Positions 16,884 to 28,855 of a stretch of DNA of 64,000 nt are shown here, piece after piece. The stretch's first letter is position 1; each line of letters starts with the position of its first letter. Made by a program: the position numbers and the translations under genes. The notes below the pieces were generated by a model that did not search any database, had not been told where the DNA came from, and saw only the letters and a program-made list of their open reading frames with translations. Source of the DNA: Mesonia sp. K7 (GTDB taxonomy: Bacteria; Bacteroidota; Bacteroidia; Flavobacteriales; Flavobacteriaceae); assembly GCF_003233725.1 (NCBI RefSeq), contig NZ_QKQV01000007.1, positions 62,001 to 126,000 on the forward strand, given 5' to 3'.

Positions 16884-16897
16884 CAAATTAAAAAATT

Positions 16898-17095
16898 ATG
16901 TCAGGAATAGTAAATTATATATCAGAGTCATATAACGAGTTAAAAAACCATGTTTCTTGGCCGTCTTATGCTGAAGCGCAAAGACTAACGGTAATTGTTT
17001 TAGTTTTTTCTATATTGTTTTCTTTAGCAATTTGGGGGGTAGATACGGTTTTTAGCTCGATGATTGAGAATTTCTTTAATTGGATTAAATCCTAA
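16898..17095 (+). CDS. secE: preprotein translocase subunit SecE
   Basis: This 65-residue protein has an amphipathic N-terminal helix (YNELKNHVSWPSYAEAQRLT) and one membrane segment (VIVLVFSILFSLAIWGV), the short form of SecE. It stabilises the SecY channel in the inner membrane. It is followed 14 bp later by nusG, the usual pair. Confidence 0.92.
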   Translation: MSGIVNYISESYNELKNHVSWPSYAEAQRLTVIVLVFSILFSLAIWGVDTVFSSMIENFFNWIKS

Positions 17096-17109
17096 AAATT
17101 TACTAGGTC

Positions 17110-17667
17110 ATGTCAGCAGAAGTTAGTAGTGTAAAAAAGTGGTATGTCGTAAGGGCTGTTAGCGGGCAAGAGAACAAGGTGAAAGATTACATCGAAAAAG
17201 AAATAGCTCACCTGCAGTTAGAAGATCATGTGGAAGAAGTGCTTGTTCCTACAGAAAAAGTAATACAAATCCGTAACGGAAAGAAAATCAACAAAGAGAG
17301 GGTTTATTTTCCAGGTTATGTGATGGTTAAAGCTAATTTAGGAGGAGAGATTCCTCATATCATAAAAAGTATCAATGGGGTTATTGGGTTTTTGGGTGAA
17401 ACAAAAGGAGGAGATCCTGTGCCGTTAAGAAAATCTGAAGTAAATAGAATGTTAGGTAAAGTAGATGAACTGTCTGTAAAGCCAGATAGTGTTTCGATAC
17501 CTTATGTGATTGGTGAAACTATAAAAGTAATCGATGGTCCGTTTAACGGATTTAACGGTACGGTAGAAAAGGTAAACGAAGAGAAGCGTAAGCTTGAAGT
17601 GATGGTAAAAATCTTTGGAAGAAAAACACCATTGGAGTTAAGTTATATGCAAGTAGAAAAAATATAA
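17110..17667 (+). CDS. nusG: transcription termination/antitermination protein NusG
   Basis: This 185-residue protein has an NGN domain (KKWYVVRAVSGQENKVKDY) that binds RNA polymerase and a C-terminal KOW domain (IKVIDGPFNGFNGTVEKVN) that contacts Rho or ribosomal S10. Length is normal. It sits in the standard secE-nusG-rplK order. Confidence 0.95.
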   Translation: MSAEVSSVKKWYVVRAVSGQENKVKDYIEKEIAHLQLEDHVEEVLVPTEKVIQIRNGKKINKERVYFPGYVMVKANLGGEIPHIIKSINGVIGFLGETKGGDPVPLRKSEVNRMLGKVDELSVKPDSVSIPYVIGETIKVIDGPFNGFNGTVEKVNEEKRKLEVMVKIFGRKTPLELSYMQVEKI

Positions 17668-17681
17668 GTGTTACATATTTC

Positions 17682-17715
17682 GAATTATTTTAATGCTTCC
17701 AACTTGAAATAATTC
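17682..17715 (+). promoter_or_regulatory. hairpin in the rplK leader
   Basis: A 9-bp stem GAATTATTT/AAATAATTC with a 16-nt loop lies 20 bp before rplK. In other bacteria L1 represses the rplK-rplA mRNA by binding a leader stem; this hairpin is a candidate position, but I see no clear L1-site sequence. Confidence 0.35.
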
Positions 17716-17734
17716 ATTTTAAATTCAATTAAAA

Positions 17735-18172
17735 ATGGCAAAAGAAGTAAGTAAGGTTGTAAAACTACAAGTTAGAGGAGGGGCAGCAAACCCATCTCCA
17801 CCTGTTGGACCTGCTTTAGGTGCTGCCGGAGTAAACATCATGGAATTCTGTAAGCAATTCAATGGTAGAACTCAAGACAAAGCTGGTAAAGTATTACCTG
17901 TAGTAATTACGGTTTATAAAGACAAGTCTTTTGACTTTGTTATTAAAACTCCACCAGCGGCAGTTCAGATTTTGGAAGCAGCTAAAGTAAAAAAAGGTTC
18001 TGGAGAGCCTAACAGAAAAAAAGTTGCTAGTGTAACTTGGGATCAAGTAAAAGCAATTGCAGAAGATAAAATGCAAGATTTAAACGCATTTACAGTAGAA
18101 TCTGCTATGAAAATGGTTGCAGGTACAGCACGTTCAATGGGGGTTAATGTAAAGGGTAATGCACCTTTTTAA
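17735..18172 (+). CDS. rplK: 50S ribosomal protein uL11
   Basis: This 145-residue protein has the L11 N-terminal domain ([20 protein letters not shown], proline-rich switch) and C-terminal rRNA-binding domain ([12 protein letters not shown]). It forms part of the GTPase-associated centre. It is first of the rplKAJL block, 19 bp before rplA. Confidence 0.96.
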   Translation: MAKEVSKVVKLQVRGGAANPSPPVGPALGAAGVNIMEFCKQFNGRTQDKAGKVLPVVITVYKDKSFDFVIKTPPAAVQILEAAKVKKGSGEPNRKKVASVTWDQVKAIAEDKMQDLNAFTVESAMKMVAGTARSMGVNVKGNAPF

Positions 18173-18190
18173 TGTAAAACACTAGAAGAA

Positions 18191-18889
18191 ATGGCAAAAG
18201 TAACAAAGAAGCAAAAAGAAGCAAACGCAAAAGTAGATAGCACAAAAACATATACGGTTGCAGAAGCTTCAGCTTTAATTAAAGAAATATCAAACGTAAA
18301 TTTTGATCCTTCAGTAGATTTAGCTGTTCGTCTTAATGTAGATCCGCGTAAAGCGAATCAAATGGTTAGAGGTGTGGTAACTTTACCTCACGGTACCGGG
18401 AAAGACGTTAGGGTTTTAGCATTGGTAACTCCAGACAAAGAACAAGAAGCTAAAGATGCAGGAGCAGATTTCGTTGGTTTAGACGAGTATTTAGACAAGA
18501 TAAAAGGAGGTTGGACAGATGTAGATGTCATCATCACGATGCCAAGCGTTATGGGTAAATTAGGTCCTTTAGGTAGAGTTTTAGGTCCTAGAGGTTTAAT
18601 GCCAAACCCAAAAACAGGTACTGTAACGATGGACATCGCAAAAGCAGTTTCTGATGTAAAAGCAGGTAAAATCGACTTTAAGGTTGATAAAACCGGTATC
18701 GTACACGCAGGAATTGGTAAAGCCTCTTTTGATGCTGAAAAAATTGCTGGTAACGCAAGAGAATTATTAACTACGCTGGTAAAATTAAAACCTCAAGCGG
18801 CAAAAGGTGTATACATCAAGAGTATCTTTATGTCTAGTACGATGAGCCCGAGTGTTGAGATTGATACAAAAAGGTTTACTGAGCAATAA
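18191..18889 (+). CDS. rplA: 50S ribosomal protein uL1
   Basis: This 232-residue protein matches L1 ([52 protein letters not shown]). It forms the L1 stalk and in many bacteria represses its own operon. The order rplK-rplA-rplJ-rplL is standard, with 10 bp to rplJ. Confidence 0.96.
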   Translation: MAKVTKKQKEANAKVDSTKTYTVAEASALIKEISNVNFDPSVDLAVRLNVDPRKANQMVRGVVTLPHGTGKDVRVLALVTPDKEQEAKDAGADFVGLDEYLDKIKGGWTDVDVIITMPSVMGKLGPLGRVLGPRGLMPNPKTGTVTMDIAKAVSDVKAGKIDFKVDKTGIVHAGIGKASFDAEKIAGNARELLTTLVKLKPQAAKGVYIKSIFMSSTMSPSVEIDTKRFTEQ

Positions 18890-18899
18890 ATAAATTATT

Positions 18900-19421
18900 A
18901 TGACTAGAGAAGAAAAATCACAAGTAATAAAAGATTTAACTGCCCAGTTAACAGATACATCAACCGTTTACATTGCAGATATTGCAGGTCTTGATGCAGG
19001 AGCGACTTCTAACTTAAGAAGAGCTTGTTACAAGGCAAATGTAAAGTTGTCGGTAGTTAAAAATACATTACTAGCAAAAGCTATGGAAGCTACTGAAAAA
19101 GATTTCGGTGACTTACCATCAATTTTAAAAGGAAACACTTCTATTCTGATTTCTGAAACTGGTAATGCACCAGCGAAAGTAATCAAGGAATTTAGAAAAA
19201 AATCAGAAAAGCCAATCCTTAAAGGAGCTTTTATTGATGAAGCTATATTTGTAGGTGACGAGTATTTAGAGGCACTTTCGAATATCAAATCTAAAGAAGA
19301 AGTTATTGGAGACATCATCGGATTGCTTCAGTCGCCTGCTAAAAACGTTGTTTCTGCACTTAAATCGGGTGGAGGAAAACTGGCAGGAATTCTTAAAACA
19401 CTTTCTGAAAAAGAAGGTTAA
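18900..19421 (+). CDS. rplJ: 50S ribosomal protein uL10
   Basis: This 173-residue protein is the L7/L12 stalk base (TREEKSQVIKDLTAQL, RRACYKANVKLSVVKNTL, C-terminal helix LAGILKTLSEKEG). The gap before it is only 10 bp, so there is no room for the long L10-binding leader known in E. coli; any regulation must lie elsewhere. Confidence 0.95.
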   Translation: MTREEKSQVIKDLTAQLTDTSTVYIADIAGLDAGATSNLRRACYKANVKLSVVKNTLLAKAMEATEKDFGDLPSILKGNTSILISETGNAPAKVIKEFRKKSEKPILKGAFIDEAIFVGDEYLEALSNIKSKEEVIGDIIGLLQSPAKNVVSALKSGGGKLAGILKTLSEKEG

Positions 19422-19481
19422 TCAAATAGTACGCACTTTTTAATAAATAAATTAATTTACACATTTTAAAACGATAGAAAA

Positions 19482-19862
19482 ATGGCAGATTTAAAAGATT
19501 TCGCAGAACAATTAGTTAACTTAACAGTTAAAGAAGTAAACGAGTTAGCTGATATTTTAAAAGAAGAATACGGTATTGAGCCTGCTGCTGCAGCTGTAGC
19601 TGTTGCAGGTGGTGCTGCTGCTGGTGGAGACGCTGGTGATGCTGAAGAAAAATCAGAATTTGATGTTATCTTAAAGGCAGCTGGTGCTTCTAAATTAGCA
19701 GTTGTAAAACTTGTAAAAGAGTTAACAGGTCTTGGTCTTAAAGATGCAAAAGAATTAGTTGATGGTGCTCCTAAACCAGTGAAGGAAGGAATCGCTAAAG
19801 ACGAAGCTGAAGCATTAAAAACTCAATTAGAAGAAGCAGGAGCTGAGGTTGAGCTTAAATAA
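19482..19862 (+). CDS. rplL: 50S ribosomal protein bL12
   Basis: This 126-residue acidic protein has the dimerising N-terminal domain ([19 protein letters not shown]), an alanine/glycine hinge (residues 36-54) and the factor-binding C-terminal domain ([18 protein letters not shown]). It recruits translation factors. It is followed by a strong hairpin before rpoB. Confidence 0.96.
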   Translation: MADLKDFAEQLVNLTVKEVNELADILKEEYGIEPAAAAVAVAGGAAAGGDAGDAEEKSEFDVILKAAGASKLAVVKLVKELTGLGLKDAKELVDGAPKPVKEGIAKDEAEALKTQLEEAGAEVELK

Positions 19863-19882
19863 GCTGACCGCTGATATTTTTA

Positions 19883-19920
19883 GGTTTAGACCTCAAGCAT
19901 AGCGCTTGTAGGTCTAAACC
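19883..19920 (+). promoter_or_regulatory. strong hairpin between rplL and rpoB
   Basis: A 16-bp stem has one bulged T: GGTTTAGACCT/AGGTCTAAACC plus inner CAAGC/GCTTG, loop ATAGC. No T-run follows, so it is more likely an attenuator or RNase processing site that sets the ratio of ribosomal protein to polymerase mRNA, as known for the rplL-rpoB gap of other bacteria. Confidence 0.6.
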
Positions 19921-20017
19921 ATTTTGCGTATTTGTACGCCGCGTTTATTCGCAAACATTTTTTTTAATCAAGTTGTTGTTTTCTTAAGAAACAAAACTTT
20001 AAAATTCCGTTCAATAG

Positions 20018-23000
20018 ATGTTAGAAACGCAAGCTGAAAGATTGAATTTCTCTTCTGTAAAAAACAGACCTGACTATCCGGACTTTTTGGATATTCAGAT
20101 AAAATCTTTTCAAGATTTTTTTCAACTTGAAACCAAATCAGAAGAAAGAGGAAATGAAGGGCTTTACAACACCTTCATGGAAAACTTCCCGATTACAGAT
20201 ACCCGTAATCAATTTGTATTAGAATTTTTAGATTACTTTATCGATCCACCTAGATATTCTATACAAGAATGTATCGAAAGAGGATTGACCTATAGCGTAC
20301 CCTTAAAAGCTAGGCTTAAGTTATATTGTACCGACCCAGAGCACGAAGATTTCGAAACCATCGTGCAAGATGTGTATTTAGGTACGATTCCTTACATGAC
20401 GCCAAGTGGTACTTTCGTAATCAACGGAGCAGAAAGAGTGGTGGTGTCACAGTTACACCGTTCTCCAGGAGTATTCTTTGGGCAGTCTTTCCACGCTAAC
20501 GGAACCAAACTATATTCAGCAAGAGTTATCCCTTTTAAAGGATCGTGGATAGAATTTGCTACAGACATCAATAGCGTGATGTATGCGTATATTGATCGTA
20601 AGAAAAAACTTCCGGTAACCACACTTTTCAGAGCTATTGGTTTTGAAAGAGATAAAGATATTTTAGAGATTTTTGACCTTGCAGAAGAAGTGAAAGTTTC
20701 TAAATCCGGACTTAAAAAAGTATTAGGTAGAAAACTTGCCGCGAGAGTATTAAACACGTGGTACGAAGATTTTGTAGATGAAGATACAGGTGAAGTAGTT
20801 TCTATCGAAAGAAATGAGATTGTTTTAGACCGTGATACCGAGCTTGAAAAAGAGCACATCGAAGAAATCCTAGAAACAGGAACTAAAACTATCCTTTTAC
20901 ACAAAGAAGACAGTTCTACAGGTGATTATGCGATTATTCATAATACCTTACAAAAAGACCCTACCAACTCAGAAAAAGAAGCGGTAGAGCATATCTATAG
21001 ACAGTTACGTAACGCAGAACCACCAGATGAAGAAACGGCTAGAGGAATCATCGATAAGTTATTCTTCTCAGACCAACGCTACAATTTAGGTGAAGTAGGT
21101 CGTTACCGAATGAACAAAAAACTTGGTTTGGATATCGAAATGGATAAGCAAGTACTTACCAAAGAAGATATCATTACCATTATTAAATATTTAATTGAGC
21201 TTATTAACTCTAAAGCAGAGATTGATGATATCGATCACTTATCAAACCGTCGTGTAAGAACTGTTGGTGAGCAATTATCACAACAGTTTGGTGTTGGTTT
21301 AGCCCGTATGGCAAGAACCATCCGTGAACGTATGAACGTGAGAGATAATGAGGTGTTTACACCAATCGATTTGATTAATGCCAAGACTTTGTCTTCGGTT
21401 ATTAATTCGTTCTTTGGTACTAACCAGCTTTCTCAGTTTATGGACCAAACCAATCCACTGGCAGAAATTACGCACAAGCGTAGATTATCGGCTTTAGGAC
21501 CAGGAGGTTTATCTAGAGAAAGAGCAGGTTTCGAAGTACGTGACGTTCACTATACACATTATGGTCGTCTTTGTCCTATCGAAACACCAGAAGGACCAAA
21601 CATTGGTTTGATTTCTTCATTGGCAGTTTATGCTAAGGTCAATAACTTAGGATTTATTGAAACCCCTTACCGCAAAGTAGTAAATGGTAAGATGGACGAA
21701 AAGCCAGTTTATTTCTCTGCAGAGGAAGAAGAAGAAAAGTTAATCGCTCAAGCGAATATTCCATTAAAAGATGATGGAACCATCGATACCGATAAAGTAA
21801 TTGCACGTATGGAAGGTGACTTCCCGGTAGTAGACCCCAAAGAGGTTCACTATATGGATGTTGCTCCTAACCAGATTGCTTCAATTTCGGCTTCGTTAAT
21901 TCCCTTCTTAGAACACGATGATGCCAACCGTGCGTTGATGGGATCGAATATGATGCGTCAAGCCGTACCATTATTAAGAGTAGATTCGCCAATCGTAGGA
22001 ACAGGACTGGAAAGACAAGTAGCTTCAGACTCTCGTGTCTTAATGAATGCAGAAGGAGACGGAACCGTAGAGTATGTAGACGCTCAGAAAATTACCATTA
22101 AGTACGATCGTACCGATGAAGAAAGAATGGTAAGTTTTGATACCGATTCTAAGACTTACGATCTGATTAAGTTTAGAAAAACCAACCAAGGAACTTCAGT
22201 GAACTTGAAGCCAATCGTAAAAGTAGGTGATCGAGTAGCTAAAGGTCAGGTGCTTTGTCAAGGTTATGCTACCGAAGCCGGAGAATTAGCTTTAGGTAGA
22301 AACATGAAAGTTGCCTTTATGCCTTGGAAAGGATATAACTTTGAGGATGCGATTGTAATTTCGGAAAAAGTTGTTCGTGAAGATATCTTTACGTCTATCC
22401 ACATCGATGAATATTCGTTGGAAGTAAGAGATACCAAATTGGGTAACGAAGAGTTGACCAATGACATTCCTAACGTTTCTGAAGAGGCAACCAAAGATCT
22501 TGACGAACACGGTATGATTAGAGTGGGTGCAGAAGTTAAACCTGGTGATATCCTTATCGGAAAAATTACACCAAAAGGGGAAAGCGATCCAACTCCAGAA
22601 GAGAAATTACTAAGAGCAATCTTTGGTGATAAAGCAGGAGATGTAAAAGATGCATCGCTAAAAGCTTCACCATCGTTAAGCGGTGTGGTAATCGATAAAA
22701 AACTTTTCGCAAGAGCGGTAAAAGATAAGCGCAAGCGTGCTCAAGATAAAGAAGACATCGTAAGGTTGGAAGATAAGTACAGAGTGAAGTTTGAAGCCTT
22801 GAAAAACGAACTTATCGACAAATTATTTGCTATTGTTAACGGAAAAACAGCACAAGGTGTTAAAAATGATTTAGGAGAAGAAGTTTTACCAAAAGGAAAG
22901 AAGTATACTTTAAAGATGTTAGCATCGGTAGAAGATTATACGCATTTGACTTCGGGTACTTGGACTACAGATGACCATTTAAACGCTTTAGTAGCAGATT

Positions 23001-23824
23001 TAATCCATAATTATAAGATTAAGGAAAACGATCTTCAAGGAAACTTGAGAAGAGAGAAGTTTACCATTTCTGTGGGAGACGAATTGCCATCAGGAATCAT
23101 CAAATTGGCTAAAGTTTACATTGCTAAAAAGCGTAAACTAAAAGTAGGTGATAAAATGGCGGGTCGTCACGGTAACAAAGGTATCGTAGCGAGAATTGTT
23201 CGTGAAGAAGATATGCCTTTCTTAGAAGACGGAACTCCGGTAGATATTGTATTGAATCCATTGGGTGTACCATCACGTATGAACATTGGTCAGATTTACG
23301 AAACTGTTTTAGGTTGGGCAGGTCAGAAGTTAGGTCAGAAATATGCGACTCCAATTTTTGATGGAGCAACGATTGACCAGATCAACGACTTGACTGATAA
23401 AGCGGGTATTCCAAGATTTGGTCATACTTATTTATATGACGGTGGAACAGGAGAGCGTTTTGACCAAGCGGCGACGGTGGGTGTGATTTATATGTTGAAA
23501 TTAGGACATATGATCGAAGACAAGATGCACGCACGTTCTATCGGACCATACTCATTGATTACGCAACAACCACTTGGTGGTAAAGCACAATTTGGAGGTC
23601 AGCGTTTTGGTGAGATGGAAGTTTGGGCACTTGAGGCTTATGGAGCATCGAGTACGCTTAGAGAAATTTTGACCGTGAAGTCTGATGATGTAATTGGTAG
23701 AGCCAAAACTTACGAATCTATCGTAAAAGGTGAGCCAATGCCAGAACCAGGATTGCCAGAATCTTTCAATGTATTGATGCACGAATTGAAAGGTTTAGGA
23801 TTAGATATTAAATTGGAAGAATAA
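20018..23824 (+). CDS. rpoB: DNA-directed RNA polymerase subunit beta
   Basis: This 1268-residue protein is a full-length beta subunit. The rifampicin-binding region reads [24 protein letters not shown], with the Asp, His and Ser typical of sensitive enzymes. The C-terminal [13 protein letters not shown] and [18 protein letters not shown] are conserved. It forms the polymerase core with beta prime, encoded 74 bp downstream. The 155-bp gap from rplL contains a strong hairpin. Confidence 0.97.
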   Translation: MLETQAERLNFSSVKNRPDYPDFLDIQIKSFQDFFQLETKSEERGNEGLYNTFMENFPITDTRNQFVLEFLDYFIDPPRYSIQECIERGLTYSVPLKARLKLYCTDPEHEDFETIVQDVYLGTIPYMTPSGTFVINGAERVVVSQLHRSPGVFFGQSFHANGTKLYSARVIPFKGSWIEFATDINSVMYAYIDRKKKLPVTTLFRAIGFERDKDILEIFDLAEEVKVSKSGLKKVLGRKLAARVLNTWYEDFVDEDTGEVVSIERNEIVLDRDTELEKEHIEEILETGTKTILLHKEDSSTGDYAIIHNTLQKDPTNSEKEAVEHIYRQLRNAEPPDEETARGIIDKLFFSDQRYNLGEVGRYRMNKKLGLDIEMDKQVLTKEDIITIIKYLIELINSKAEIDDIDHLSNRRVRTVGEQLSQQFGVGLARMARTIRERMNVRDNEVFTPIDLINAKTLSSVINSFFGTNQLSQFMDQTNPLAEITHKRRLSALGPGGLSRERAGFEVRDVHYTHYGRLCPIETPEGPNIGLISSLAVYAKVNNLGFIETPYRKVVNGKMDEKPVYFSAEEEEEKLIAQANIPLKDDGTIDTDKVIARMEGDFPVVDPKEVHYMDVAPNQIASISASLIPFLEHDDANRALMGSNMMRQAVPLLRVDSPIVGTGLERQVASDSRVLMNAEGDGTVEYVDAQKITIKYDRTDEERMVSFDTDSKTYDLIKFRKTNQGTSVNLKPIVKVGDRVAKGQVLCQGYATEAGELALGRNMKVAFMPWKGYNFEDAIVISEKVVREDIFTSIHIDEYSLEVRDTKLGNEELTNDIPNVSEEATKDLDEHGMIRVGAEVKPGDILIGKITPKGESDPTPEEKLLRAIFGDKAGDVKDASLKASPSLSGVVIDKKLFARAVKDKRKRAQDKEDIVRLEDKYRVKFEALKNELIDKLFAIVNGKTAQGVKNDLGEEVLPKGKKYTLKMLASVEDYTHLTSGTWTTDDHLNALVADLIHNYKIKENDLQGNLRREKFTISVGDELPSGIIKLAKVYIAKKRKLKVGDKMAGRHGNKGIVARIVREEDMPFLEDGTPVDIVLNPLGVPSRMNIGQIYETVLGWAGQKLGQKYATPIFDGATIDQINDLTDKAGIPRFGHTYLYDGGTGERFDQAATVGVIYMLKLGHMIEDKMHARSIGPYSLITQQPLGGKAQFGGQRFGEMEVWALEAYGASSTLREILTVKSDDVIGRAKTYESIVKGEPMPEPGLPESFNVLMHELKGLGLDIKLEE

Positions 23825-23841
23825 AAAAATAGTTGTCAGTT

Positions 23842-23869
23842 TCAGCATATAGCTTTGGTTGTATGCTGA
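23842..23869 (+). other. hairpin between rpoB and rpoC
   Basis: TCAGCATA (23842-23849) pairs with TATGCTGA (23862-23869) over a 12-nt loop. Flanking GTTTCAGC/GCTGAAAGC sequences could extend or compete with it. There is no T-run. It may be a processing or stability element. Confidence 0.4.
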
Positions 23870-23898
23870 TGGCTGAAAGCTGAAGACTATAAGTAATT

Positions 23899-26800
23899 AT
23901 GGCAAGAAATAGAGAAAACAACACACAAAAGAGATTCAATAAAATCTCGATTGGTTTAGCTTCTCCAGAAGCAATTTTAGCAAGTTCGCAAGGAGAGGTT
24001 TTAAAGCCAGAAACGATTAATTACCGTACACACAAGCCAGAAAGAGACGGTTTGTTTTGTGAGCGTATTTTTGGTCCTGTAAAAGATTACGAATGTGCTT
24101 GTGGTAAATATAAGAGAATACGTTACAAAGGTATTGTTTGTGACCGTTGTGGTGTTGAAGTAACCGAAAAGAAAGTAAGAAGAGATCGCGTAGGGCATAT
24201 CAATTTGGTAGTGCCTGTGGCTCACATCTGGTATTTCCGCTCGTTACCAAACAAAATTGGTTATTTGTTAGGCATTCCTTCAAAGAAGTTGGATATGATT
24301 ATTTACTACGAACGTTACGTAGTAATCCAACCGGGTATTGCTAAAAACGAAGAAGGAGAAGACCTACAAAAAATGGACTTCTTAACGGAAGAAGAGTATT
24401 TAAATATCTTAGATACGCTTCCTCAGGAAAATCAATATTTAGAAGATAGCGACCCTAACAAGTTTATCGCTAAAATGGGAGCAGAGTGTTTAATCGAATT
24501 ATTACAACGATTAGACTTAAACGAGTTATCTTATGATTTAAGACACAAAGCAAATCACGAAACTTCTAAGCAACGTAAGACAGAAGCTTTAAAGCGTCTT
24601 CAGGTGGTAGAAGCTTTTAGAGATGCAAACAAAGAAAGAGAGAACAAACCCGAGTGGATGGTAATGAAGGCGATTCCGGTAATTCCGCCAGAATTAAGAC
24701 CTTTAGTTCCGCTTGACGGAGGTAGATTTGCAACTTCAGATTTAAATGATTTATACAGAAGAGTAATTATTAGAAACAATCGTTTAAAGCGATTGATGGA
24801 AATCAAAGCTCCAGAAGTAATTTTACGTAACGAAAAACGTATGCTTCAAGAAGCGGTAGATTCTTTATTTGATAATACCAGAAAATCTTCTGCGGTAAAA
24901 ACAGACTCTAACAGACCTTTAAAATCCTTATCGGATTCCTTAAAAGGAAAACAAGGACGTTTCCGTCAGAACTTACTTGGTAAGCGTGTAGATTATTCGG
25001 CACGTTCGGTAATTGTAGTAGGACCAGAAATGAAATTGTACGAGTGTGGTTTACCAAAAGATATGGCTGCAGAGCTTTACAAGCCTTTTGTGATTAGAAA
25101 ACTGATTGAAAGAGGAATTGTAAAAACCGTAAAGTCAGCGAAGAAAATTATCGATAAGAAGGAACCCGTTGTTTGGGATATCTTAGAAAACGTGTTAAAA
25201 GGACACCCAGTTTTACTGAACCGTGCTCCTACCTTACACCGTTTGGGTATTCAGGCATTCCAACCTAAACTTATCGAAGGAAAAGCAATTAGATTACACC
25301 CATTAGTATGTACGGCATTTAACGCGGATTTCGATGGGGATCAGATGGCGGTACATTTACCATTAGGGCCAGAAGCTATTTTAGAAGCACAATTATTGAT
25401 GTTGGCTTCGCACAATATCTTAAACCCTGCCAATGGTTCGCCAGTTACTGTACCTTCTCAGGATATGGTTTTAGGTCTATACTATATGACCAAAGAAAGA
25501 AGATCTACCGAAGATCGTAAGATGTTGGGTGAAGGTTTAACTTTCTACTCTCCAGAGGAAGTAATTATTGCCTACAACGAAAAGAGAGTAGAACTCAACA
25601 GTGTGATTAAAGTTAAAACAAAAGACTTTAATGAAGAAGGTGAGTTGGTAAATCAACTTATCGAAACCACTGTTGGTAGAGTTATCTTTAACGAAGAAGT
25701 GCCAGAACAAGCAGGCTACATCAACGAAGTATTGACCAAGAAGTCTTTAAGAGATATCATTGGTAATATTTTAAAAGTAACAAGCGTACCAGAAACTTCA
25801 GAGTTTTTAGATAAAATCAAAAGTTTAGGGTATAATTTTGCCTTTAGAGGAGGTTTATCATTCTCATTGGGAGATATTATTATTCCTGAGGAAAAAGAAT
25901 CTATGGTAGATGACGCCAATGAACAAGTAGAAGGTATTATGGCCAACTATAACATGGGGCTTATTACCAACAACGAGCGTTACAACCAAGTAATTGATAT
26001 ATGGACAGCGACCAATGCTAACCTTACGGAATTGGCAATGAAACGTATCCGTGAAGATAACCAAGGTTTCAACTCGGTATATATGATGCTTGATTCTGGA
26101 GCTCGTGGTTCTAAAGAGCAGATTCGTCAGCTTACCGGAATGCGTGGTTTGATGGCAAAGCCTAAAAAATCGAATTCTGGTGGTGGTGAAATTATCGAAA
26201 ACCCAATTATCTCTAACTTTAAAGAAGGTCTTTCGATTTTAGAGTACTTTATTTCTACGCACGGTGCCCGTAAAGGTCTTGCTGATACCGCGTTAAAAAC
26301 TGCCGATGCAGGTTACTTAACCCGTCGTTTGGTAGATGTATCGCAAGATGTAATTATTGGTGAAGAAGACTGTGGCACATTAAGAGGTATCGAAGTGAGC
26401 CCGTTAAAGAAAAACGAAGAAATCGTAGAATCTTTAGCAGAGCGTATTATTGGTAGAACTGCATTAAATGATGTGATCAATCCGTTAACGGAAGAAAAAC
26501 TCATTAGTGCAGGCGAAGAAATCTCTGAAGATGTTGCGAAGAAAATAGATGCGACGATTTTAGAGAGCATCGAAGTAAGATCGGCTTTAACTTGTGAAGC
26601 AAAACAAGGGATCTGTAAGAAATGTTACGGAAGAAACTTAGCAACGGGTAAAACCGTGCAGAAAGGAGAAGCTGTAGGTGTTGTTGCTGCTCAGTCTATT
26701 GGTGAGCCAGGAACACAGTTGACACTTCGTACTTTCCACGTGGGAGGTATTGCAGGAAACATTTCAGAAGAAAACAAAGTAGTATCTAAATTTGATGGTA

Positions 26801-28200
26801 TTGCAGAGATTGACGATCTAAAAACCGTAAAAGGTGAAAATGCAGCGGGAGAGAAAGCAGAAATCGTGATTTCGCGTACCTCTGAAGTAAAAATCATGGA
26901 TACCAAAACAAAAATTGTTTTAAGTACCCATGTGATTCCTTATGGTTCTCAATTGTTCATCAAGTCTGGTGACAAAGTAAAACCAGGGGATGTAGTTTGC
27001 CAGTGGGATCCTTATAACGGTGTTATTATTTCTGAATATGCAGGTAAAATTAAATTCGAAAATATCGAGCAAGGGGTTACTTACCAAGTAGAAACTGATG
27101 AACAAACAGGTTTCCAAGAGAAAGTGATTTCTGAATCGAGAAACAAGCGTAAAATACCTACACTTTTAATTTTAGATAATAAAGACGAAATCATTAGATC
27201 ATACAACTTACCGGTTGGTGCTCACTTGATGGTAGATGATAAAGAGAAGATTAAAGTAGGAAAGATTTTAGTGAAAATTCCACGTAAGTCTTCTAAAGCA
27301 GGTGATATTACAGGTGGTTTACCAAGAGTTACCGAGCTTTTTGAAGCGCGTAATCCTTCTAATCCAGCTGTCGTAAGTGAGATTGATGGTGTGGTTTCTT
27401 TCGGAAAGATAAAACGTGGTAACCGCGAGATTATCGTAGAGTCTAAATTAGGAGAGATTAAGAAGTATTTAGTAAAACTTTCTAATCAAATCTTAGTTCA
27501 GGAGAACGATTATGTAAAAGCAGGAATGCCTTTATCTGATGGTTCTATTACACCAGACGATATTTTAAATATCAAAGGACCAAGTGCTGTACAACAATAT
27601 CTTGTTAATGAAGTTCAAGAAGTTTACCGATTACAAGGTGTGAAGATTAATGACAAGCACTTTGAGGTAGTCGTAAGACAGATGATGCAGAAAGTACAAA
27701 TTCAAGACTCAGGAGATACCCTTTTCCTAGAGAACCAATTGGTACACAAATCTGACTTTATCGAAGAAAACGATGAAATCTTTGGGATGAAAGTCGTTGA
27801 AGAAGCAGGAGATAGCGAAAACCTAAAACCAGGGCAGATTGTTTCGCCAAGAGAATTGAGAGACGAAAACTCTCTCTTGAGAAGAGCAGACAAGACTTTG
27901 GTGGTAGCAAGAGACGCAAATCCAGCGACAGCGACACCTATTTTACAAGGTATCACAAGAGCATCGTTACAGACCAAGTCGTTTATATCGGCAGCATCGT
28001 TCCAGGAAACCACAAAAGTTCTTAACGAAGCAGCAGTAAGCGGTAAGGTAGATAACCTTGAAGGATTGAAAGAAAACGTTATCGTAGGACACAAAATCCC
28101 TGCAGGAACAGGATTGAGAGAGTACGATAACATCTTGGTAGGCTCAAAAGAAGATTTAGAGTCGATGATGGAAAATAAACCAGAGGTAAATTATAATTAA
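23899..28200 (+). CDS. rpoC: DNA-directed RNA polymerase subunit beta prime
   Basis: This 1433-residue protein is a full-length beta prime subunit. The N-terminal zinc site is CACGKYKR with CDRCGVEVT. The catalytic NADFDGDQM (metal A) is near residue 475. A second zinc site is [13 protein letters not shown] near residue 895, and the trigger-loop region [11 protein letters not shown] is intact. It is co-transcribed with rpoB and followed 5 bp later by a DUF3467 gene. Confidence 0.97.
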   Translation: MARNRENNTQKRFNKISIGLASPEAILASSQGEVLKPETINYRTHKPERDGLFCERIFGPVKDYECACGKYKRIRYKGIVCDRCGVEVTEKKVRRDRVGHINLVVPVAHIWYFRSLPNKIGYLLGIPSKKLDMIIYYERYVVIQPGIAKNEEGEDLQKMDFLTEEEYLNILDTLPQENQYLEDSDPNKFIAKMGAECLIELLQRLDLNELSYDLRHKANHETSKQRKTEALKRLQVVEAFRDANKERENKPEWMVMKAIPVIPPELRPLVPLDGGRFATSDLNDLYRRVIIRNNRLKRLMEIKAPEVILRNEKRMLQEAVDSLFDNTRKSSAVKTDSNRPLKSLSDSLKGKQGRFRQNLLGKRVDYSARSVIVVGPEMKLYECGLPKDMAAELYKPFVIRKLIERGIVKTVKSAKKIIDKKEPVVWDILENVLKGHPVLLNRAPTLHRLGIQAFQPKLIEGKAIRLHPLVCTAFNADFDGDQMAVHLPLGPEAILEAQLLMLASHNILNPANGSPVTVPSQDMVLGLYYMTKERRSTEDRKMLGEGLTFYSPEEVIIAYNEKRVELNSVIKVKTKDFNEEGELVNQLIETTVGRVIFNEEVPEQAGYINEVLTKKSLRDIIGNILKVTSVPETSEFLDKIKSLGYNFAFRGGLSFSLGDIIIPEEKESMVDDANEQVEGIMANYNMGLITNNERYNQVIDIWTATNANLTELAMKRIREDNQGFNSVYMMLDSGARGSKEQIRQLTGMRGLMAKPKKSNSGGGEIIENPIISNFKEGLSILEYFISTHGARKGLADTALKTADAGYLTRRLVDVSQDVIIGEEDCGTLRGIEVSPLKKNEEIVESLAERIIGRTALNDVINPLTEEKLISAGEEISEDVAKKIDATILESIEVRSALTCEAKQGICKKCYGRNLATGKTVQKGEAVGVVAAQSIGEPGTQLTLRTFHVGGIAGNISEENKVVSKFDGIAEIDDLKTVKGENAAGEKAEIVISRTSEVKIMDTKTKIVLSTHVIPYGSQLFIKSGDKVKPGDVVCQWDPYNGVIISEYAGKIKFENIEQGVTYQVETDEQTGFQEKVISESRNKRKIPTLLILDNKDEIIRSYNLPVGAHLMVDDKEKIKVGKILVKIPRKSSKAGDITGGLPRVTELFEARNPSNPAVVSEIDGVVSFGKIKRGNREIIVESKLGEIKKYLVKLSNQILVQENDYVKAGMPLSDGSITPDDILNIKGPSAVQQYLVNEVQEVYRLQGVKINDKHFEVVVRQMMQKVQIQDSGDTLFLENQLVHKSDFIEENDEIFGMKVVEEAGDSENLKPGQIVSPRELRDENSLLRRADKTLVVARDANPATATPILQGITRASLQTKSFISAASFQETTKVLNEAAVSGKVDNLEGLKENVIVGHKIPAGTGLREYDNILVGSKEDLESMMENKPEVNYN

Positions 28201-28205
28201 TTAGT

Positions 28206-28526
28206 ATGAGCGACGATAATTCAAAGAAATCACAAAAACAACAACTCAATATCGAGTTAGACGAAGCGATGGCAGATGGCGTTTATAGCAATTTGGCCAT
28301 CATCAACCATTCCCCTTCAGAATTTGTGGTCGATTTTGTAAATATTATGCCTGGAGCACCAAAAAGTAAAGTGAAGTCAAGGGTTATTTTAACCCCACAA
28401 CACGCTAAAAGACTTTTAAAAGCGCTAGGGGATAATATTGCAAGATTTGAAAGCGCTCACGGCGAAATCAAAGATTATGACAAACCTCCGATTCCATTGA
28501 ATTTTGGACCTACAGGACAAGCATAA
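28206..28526 (+). CDS. DUF3467 family protein
   Basis: This 106-residue protein matches DUF3467 (ELDEAMADGVYSNLAIINHS, SEFVVDFVNIMPGAPKS, RVILTPQHAKRLLKALGDNI). The family is small, widespread and of unknown function. It begins 5 bp after rpoC and precedes the operon terminator, so it is transcribed with RNA polymerase. This placement, common in Bacteroidota as far as I know, suggests a link to transcription, but that is inference. Confidence 0.85.
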   Translation: MSDDNSKKSQKQQLNIELDEAMADGVYSNLAIINHSPSEFVVDFVNIMPGAPKSKVKSRVILTPQHAKRLLKALGDNIARFESAHGEIKDYDKPPIPLNFGPTGQA

Positions 28527-28530
28527 ACAT

Positions 28531-28564
28531 AAAAAACTCCGAAACTTAGTTTCGGAGTTTTTTT
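28531..28564 (+). terminator. terminator of the rpoBC operon
   Basis: A stem AAAAACTCCGAAAC/GTTTCGGAGTTTTT with a TTA loop, ending in a T-run, lies 5 bp after the DUF3467 stop codon. Confidence 0.92.
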
Positions 28565-28567
28565 ATA

Positions 28568-28607
28568 ACACACCCCTAAATCCCCTCTTATTAGAGGGGA
28601 CTTTTTT
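28568..28607 (+). repeat. 40-bp direct repeat, left copy
   Basis: This copy contains ACACCCCTAAATC followed by the hairpin TCCCCTCT-TATT-AGAGGGGA and a T-run. It is 39/40 identical to the copy at 29139-29178 (T against C in the loop). The hairpin plus T-run is terminator-like on the plus strand. Confidence 0.85.
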
Positions 28608-28826
28608 CGTTTCAGGTTCTTGTACTTGTTTATAAATCACAACCCAACTTCTCTTTTTCTTCATCTTTTTTAAAACTCTGTCCTGTCTTCAGGATTGAGA
28701 GATTCAGATTCTCGCTAAGTTAGCGCTTGAGGGTATCGGGAGTTGGAGAATTTGTCTATTTTTCATTGGTTTGGTTAGTAGGTGATCACACGATGCAAGG
28801 ATAATTTTTATACTTATTTTATATAT

Positions 28827-28855
28827 CATACTTTTTCCATTGATGAAAAAGTATG
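28827..28855. repeat. perfect 11-bp inverted repeat
   Basis: CATACTTTTTC (28827-28837) pairs with GAAAAAGTATG (28845-28855) around loop CATTGAT. The sequence around it resembles a short dispersed element I associate with flavobacterial intergenic regions, but I cannot verify that here. Confidence 0.7.

Noticed and set aside
20392-20904. Minus-strand open frame of 170 codons inside rpoB
   Set aside because: The Ser-rich composition is what an antisense frame of a conserved gene gives; no family or start signal.
22264-22734. Minus-strand open frame of 156 codons inside rpoB
   Set aside because: Antisense shadow of a strongly conserved rpoB segment.
27702-28133. Minus-strand open frame of 143 codons inside rpoC
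   Set aside because: Antisense shadow of rpoC; no independent evidence.
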